A stretch of 8,318 nt of DNA. It comes from Clostridiales bacterium (GTDB lineage Bacteria; Bacillota; Clostridia; Tissierellales; Sedimentibacteraceae). Each line of letters opens with the position of its first letter. The first letter of the stretch is position 1. Positions 5,218 through 8,318 of this stretch are shown piece by piece. The notes beneath the pieces were generated by a model. It worked only from the letters and a program-made list of their open reading frames with translations, ran no database searches and was not told where the DNA came from. Both the position numbers and the translations under genes were made by a program. The DNA lies in NCBI GenBank assembly GCA_003497505.1, contig DNNV01000216.1, positions 1 through 8,318 of the forward strand, read 5' to 3'.

Positions 5218-6256
5218 ATTTAGCCATTATTTCTGTCCATCTTTCGGTATACAAATCGATGAATTTCTGAGGATCTCTGAACATTTCCATCTTTTCGATA
5301 TCTTCATGAGGAATGTTGAAGGCGTTGTTATTTAAAAGCTCTTCATCAACCTCTTTGATGGCTTCTGTATGGACTGTTGAGTACCATACTTCATTTATAT
5401 TTTTTACCGTCGCTTCTGTTGAACAGAGGAAGTTTATGAACTTTTCAGCCATTTCCTGATTTTTAGCGTTTGATGGAACAAACATGGCGTCGATCCATAT
5501 GTTGCTTCCTTCCTTTGGAATTACAAACCCGAGGTTCTCGTTCTCCGACATTGCGGCAACGGCTTCACCTGACCACACAAGGGCCATGTCAGCTTCCTCG
5601 GTTACCATTATGGCAGGCGCTCCGTCGGTGAGATATGCCATAATAAGCGGTCTTTGCTCTACTAAAAGCTGTTTTGCTTCATCAAGCTCCTTTTCATTAA
5701 CCGTGTTCAATGAATATCCAAGAAGCTTAAGGGCTGCTGCAAATGCATCTCTTTGTGAATCCATCATGATAATTCTTTTGCTGTGGTTTTCGTCCCAAAG
5801 CATTGACCAGCTGTTGGAGGAAGCATCCACGGTTTTTTGGTTGTAGAGGATTCCCAATGTTCCCCAGAAATAAGGAATAGCATATTCGTTGTTAGGGTCG
5901 TAGGGCTGGTTTTTAAAATCCTCGCCTATATATTTGTAGTTAGGAATGTTGTCAAAATTTAATTTATTTACCATTCCTTCGCTTATCATTCTTTCAATCA
6001 TGTATTCGCTTGAAATTATCAAATCATAGTTTGAAGCTCCGGCTTTTGCCTTGATGTACATTTCTTCCGGAGTAGCGTATGTGTCATACTTAATTTTAAC
6101 GTTGTTTTCTGATTCAAACTGAGAAATCAGGCTTTTGTCTATATAAATGTCATAGTTCAGGACGCTGATTGTAGGCTTTTCCTCGGAGCTGCATCCTGTG
6201 GCCGCAATCAATATAAGACTTAATACGGCAATTATCCAAAATAGTTTTCTTTTCAT
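5216..6256 (-). CDS. potD: PotD-like polyamine-binding lipoprotein
   Basis: Extracytoplasmic substrate-binding protein of a spermidine/putrescine ABC importer, 346 residues, close to the family's usual length. The N-terminus is a lipoprotein signal: KRK, a hydrophobic run, then AATGC with the lipidated Cys at 22. The body aligns by eye with E. coli PotD through QPYDPNNEYAIPYFWGT (117-133) and IWIDAMFVPSNAKN (253-266). Equivalents of binding-site aromatics and acids are present: Y35, Y38, S83, Y85, D170, W228, W254, D256 and Y292. The position of E. coli D168 appears to be Ser (S167), W34 is Tyr and Q327 appears to be Phe, so substrate preference may differ. The start is ATG 6256-6254, with GAGG (6267-6264) 7 nt upstream. 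A GTG one codon earlier is also possible but has only 4 nt spacing. The ATG overlaps the potC stop by one base (TGATG), implying coupled translation. Confidence 0.93.
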   Translation of the reverse strand: MKRKLFWIIAVLSLILIAATGCSSEEKPTISVLNYDIYIDKSLISQFESENNVKIKYDTYATPEEMYIKAKAGASNYDLIISSEYMIERMISEGMVNKLNFDNIPNYKYIGEDFKNQPYDPNNEYAIPYFWGTLGILYNQKTVDASSNSWSMLWDENHSKRIIMMDSQRDAFAAALKLLGYSLNTVNEKELDEAKQLLVEQRPLIMAYLTDGAPAIMVTEEADMALVWSGEAVAAMSENENLGFVIPKEGSNIWIDAMFVPSNAKNQEMAEKFINFLCSTEATVKNINEVWYSTVHTEAIKEVDEELLNNNAFNIPHEDIEKMEMFRDPQKFIDLYTERWTEIMAK

Positions 6257-7059
6257 CACATTACCTCGCTCTTTCTTTTTTTCTTGGATTTTTCCACCCC
6301 GTTGGAGCGTTTGTTTATTAATATCATCAGCAGTAATACCACTGTAAGCATTATGGTTGACAGCGCGTTTATTGTGGGGCGCACTCCTCTTCTTGCCATG
6401 GAATAAATTACAATGGAAAGATTCGTCACACCCTCTCCTTTTGTGAAGTAGCTTATTATGAAGTCATCCACGGACAAGGTGAAGGCCATGAGAAATCCCG
6501 TGATTATTCCCGGCTTGATTTCCGGAAGTATTACCTTTCTGAGGGCATATATTGGTGTTGCTCCCAGGTCCATGGCCGCTTCTGTCATGTGCACGTCAAG
6601 TTGCCTGAGCTTTGGAAGTATTGACAGTATCACATATGGAGTGTTGAACACTATATGCGAGATCAATACAGTTTTAAATCCGAATCGTATGTTGAAGGAT
6701 ATATATAAAATCATCAGTGAAATACCTGTAACGATATCGGGGTTGACAACCGGCAGATAATTTACGTTCAGCATTATTGATTTCATTTTTCCTTTCATGC
6801 TGTTGATGCCTATTGCGGCTATTGTTCCCAGCAGCGTTGAAATTATGGCGGAGGTTATAGCAATAAGGATTGTGTAGTAAAACGCCGATCGTATATCCAT
6901 ATCATGAAAAAGCTCCACATACCACTTCAATGTAAATCCCGTCCAGTTGCCTCTTGATTTTGATTCGTTGAAGGAGAATACCGCAAGTACGATTATGGGA
7001 GCGTAAAGAAATATAAATATTATGGCCATGTATATTCGGGACAAATATTTTCTTACCAC
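6256..7059 (-). CDS. potC: PotC-like polyamine ABC transporter permease
   Basis: Inner-membrane permease subunit of the polyamine importer, 267 residues. Hydrophobic segments lie at about residues 9-30, 59-83, 94-122, 130-148, 186-206 and 231-248, giving the usual six helices. The cytoplasmic loop that docks on the ATPase is clear: EAAMDLGATP at 160-169, followed by KVILPEIKPGIITG, the EAA motif of binding-protein-dependent permeases. The following TLSVDDFIISYFTKG (194-208) is characteristic of PotC/PotI-type permeases. The C-terminus ends in a basic tail (KSKKKRK). The start is GTG at 7059, preceded on the minus strand by GGAGGAG (7073-7067) about 9 nt away. It overlaps potB by 7 nt and touches potD at its stop, so translation of the three is probably coupled. 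Confidence 0.95.
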   Translation of the reverse strand: MVRKYLSRIYMAIIFIFLYAPIIVLAVFSFNESKSRGNWTGFTLKWYVELFHDMDIRSAFYYTILIAITSAIISTLLGTIAAIGINSMKGKMKSIMLNVNYLPVVNPDIVTGISLMILYISFNIRFGFKTVLISHIVFNTPYVILSILPKLRQLDVHMTEAAMDLGATPIYALRKVILPEIKPGIITGFLMAFTLSVDDFIISYFTKGEGVTNLSIVIYSMARRGVRPTINALSTIMLTVVLLLMILINKRSNGVEKSKKKRKSEVM

Positions 7060-7895
7060 AGTCTTGCTCCTCCTTCCTTGTCAACATCAAATTTATTCAT
7101 GATTGACATTGAAATCAATATAATTATCATCATAATGATGGAAATTGCCGAACCGAAGTTCCAGTCTCCGTTCAAAATGAACAACTTTTCGATGAGATTT
7201 CCAACCATCATGCTTTTGTTTCCTCCTAAGAGCTGAGGAATTATGAATGTGCTCACGGCAGGCATAAATACCATAACTATGCCTGATATTACTCCGGGCA
7301 TGCTCAGCGGCAGTATAACCTTTCTGAACTTGATGTATTTATTTGCGCCCAAATCATCGGCTGCCTCCAAAATTCCGGTATCCATCTTGCTCAGCGCTGT
7401 GTAGATGGGGAGTATCATAAACGGAAGAAAGTTGTAAACCATTCCCATAACTGTCGCCCCTCTTGTATACAGCATATTTACTCTCGGAAGGCCGAAAAAT
7501 TCAAATAGGTTATTCAAAATTCCGTTGTTGCCCAATATTGTCATCCACGCATAGGTTCTCAGAAGCATGTTCATCCACATGGGAAGGATGCAGAGAAACA
7601 GCAGCGTATTTCTTATGGACAAATGTGTTTTAGAAATTATATATGCGGCAGGATATCCCAGCAACAGGCATATGGCTGTGGATATGGCCGCAAGAAATAT
7701 GGAATCCCACAATATGTTCATGTACAAAGGAGCAAAAAATTTCTTGAAATTTTCCAACGTAAACTGTATTGTAGTAAGACCGTTTGATTCCTTTGTGGTT
7801 ATGCTGTAAAGCAATACCAGAAAACATGGGAAGAGAATAAATATTATCATCCATACCTGGTAGGGATATGCGAAATATTTTGTTCTGTCCTTCAA
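7053..7895 (-). CDS. potB: PotB-like polyamine ABC transporter permease
   Basis: The second membrane permease of the polyamine importer, 280 residues, paired with PotC to form the transport channel. The N-terminal YPYQVWMIIFILFPCFLVLL (10-29) is the first helix and typical of PotB; further hydrophobic segments lie near 63-88, 98-121, 145-168, 200-222 and 247-266. The EAA loop reads EAADDLGANKYIKFRKVILP (177-196), with the conserved Gly at 183. The start codon is TTG at 7895-7893, chosen because translation from it gives the usual PotB N-terminus and because AAGGGGGA lies about 7 nt upstream; the next in-frame Met is residue 16, already inside the first helix. The TTG follows the potA stop codon (TAG, 7900-7898) after only 2 nt. 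TTG here and GTG at potC mean that two successive subunits use weak start codons. Confidence 0.95.
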   Translation of the reverse strand: MKDRTKYFAYPYQVWMIIFILFPCFLVLLYSITTKESNGLTTIQFTLENFKKFFAPLYMNILWDSIFLAAISTAICLLLGYPAAYIISKTHLSIRNTLLFLCILPMWMNMLLRTYAWMTILGNNGILNNLFEFFGLPRVNMLYTRGATVMGMVYNFLPFMILPIYTALSKMDTGILEAADDLGANKYIKFRKVILPLSMPGVISGIVMVFMPAVSTFIIPQLLGGNKSMMVGNLIEKLFILNGDWNFGSAISIIMMIIILISMSIMNKFDVDKEGGARLW

Positions 7896-7897
7896 GG

Positions 7898-8318
7898 CTA
7901 TTCCCCCTTTTCCATTATGTGAATATCATCCGGAGTCAGAGTAAGGCCCACTGTTGACCCAACAGGAGCCATATCAGTGGAGTGTACAAGGAAGCTGTAT
8001 CCGTGGACAATTATATGCATTTCATAGTGTACTCCCTTAAAGGTTACCGATTGCACTACACCTTCTAATTTTCCTTCTCCCTGAGGTGTCAAATCCAAAT
8101 CCTCAGGGCGGATGACAACATCCACCTCTTCTCCCCTGCCAAAGCCGGCATCAAGGCATTCAAATTTTTGGCCTAAAAACTCTACTAAGTAATCATCATG
8201 CATAACACCGTTTAAGATGTTGCTTTCACCGATGAAATCAGCAACAAATGCATTTTCAGGCTCATTGTATATATCTGTTGGAGAACCCATCTGCTGAATT
8301 ATGCCGTCATTCATAACA
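7898..8318 (-). CDS. potA: PotA-like polyamine ABC transporter ATPase, C-terminal part (5' end outside window)
   Basis: The 3' part of the ATP-binding subunit that powers the polyamine importer. The frame is open to the window edge: residues before the internal Met at 8314 continue as Val, so the gene starts beyond 8318. The visible start, [20 protein letters not shown] followed by [12 protein letters not shown], is the end of the ABC nucleotide-binding domain and the linker typical of PotA/MalK/UgpC-type ATPases. The remaining roughly 110 residues form the TOBE-type regulatory domain ([49 protein letters not shown]). Walker A, signature, Walker B and H-loop motifs are outside the window and cannot be checked. 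Polyamine specificity is inferred from the PotBCD genes that follow. Confidence 0.93.
   Translation of the reverse strand, partial: VMNDGIIQQMGSPTDIYNEPENAFVADFIGESNILNGVMHDDYLVEFLGQKFECLDAGFGRGEEVDVVIRPEDLDLTPQGEGKLEGVVQSVTFKGVHYEMHIIVHGYSFLVHSTDMAPVGSTVGLTLTPDDIHIMEKGE
7902..7908 (-). promoter_or_regulatory. Ribosome binding site that supports the TTG start of potB
   Basis: On the minus strand AGGGGGA ends 6-7 nt before TTG 7895-7893. It lies inside the last codons of potA and is the only purine-rich run near the potB start. It is less perfect than the GGAGG sites elsewhere in the window, and with the TTG codon this suggests that potB translation depends on ribosomes finishing potA. Confidence 0.5.

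Noticed and set aside
5484..5846. A 120-codon plus-strand frame antisense to potD
   Set aside because: It lies entirely within potD, which is unmistakable on the minus strand; the product looks like an antisense shadow with many Ser/Ala residues and no recognisable motif.
1..8318. CRISPR arrays, insertion sequences, tRNA or rRNA genes, prophage or defence genes
   Set aside because: No regularly spaced repeats, transposase, integrase or phage motifs, tRNA-like cloverleaf or rRNA segments were seen; coding density is high and the gene content is metabolic and transport.

Overview
The window looks like chromosomal DNA from a low-GC, strictly anaerobic, probably endospore-forming Firmicute (Clostridia/Tissierellia-like). 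The grounds are AT-rich intergenic DNA, strong GGAGG-type ribosome binding sites, a tungsten-type aldehyde oxidoreductase module, a YtxC-like sporulation-family gene and a lipoprotein PotD. The genus is not determinable from the sequence alone.

Layout. (1) Positions 2-229 hold the 3' end of hslO (Hsp33 redox chaperone), closed by an intrinsic terminator at 263-304. (2) A promoter-bearing gap (305-439) leads into a tight three-gene plus-strand module: a polyferredoxin with four [4Fe-4S] motifs, a 718-residue AOR-family tungsten oxidoreductase, and a ThiS/MoaD-like protein ending in Gly-Gly. (3) After a 72-nt gap containing a hairpin come a DUF6873-like protein of unknown function and a YtxC-like protein whose GTG start lies inside the preceding gene. 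After another hairpin-bearing gap comes a 32-codon ORF for a one-helix membrane peptide with a strong Shine-Dalgarno. (4) A 17-bp hairpin (5171-5208) separates this set from a convergent minus-strand operon. (5) The minus strand carries potA (3' part only), potB, potC and potD, a polyamine ABC importer in the classical order, with overlapping or nearly abutting genes.

How the parts fit. The polyferredoxin probably carries electrons between the AOR active site and the ferredoxin pool. The ThiS/MoaD-like protein probably supplies sulfur for the tungsten-pterin cofactor. No flavin/NAD subunit is seen next to the AOR, so exchange with free ferredoxin is the simplest reading. The pot operon is an ordinary polyamine importer, but its binding protein departs from E. 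coli PotD at some amine-contact positions.

Most of the window is ordinary core and metabolic DNA. The points most worth a second look are the modified Fe-S and pterin motifs of the AOR, its flavin-less operon, the unnamed 32-residue membrane peptide with its repeated leader sequence, and a perfect palindrome at the start of the AOR operon.
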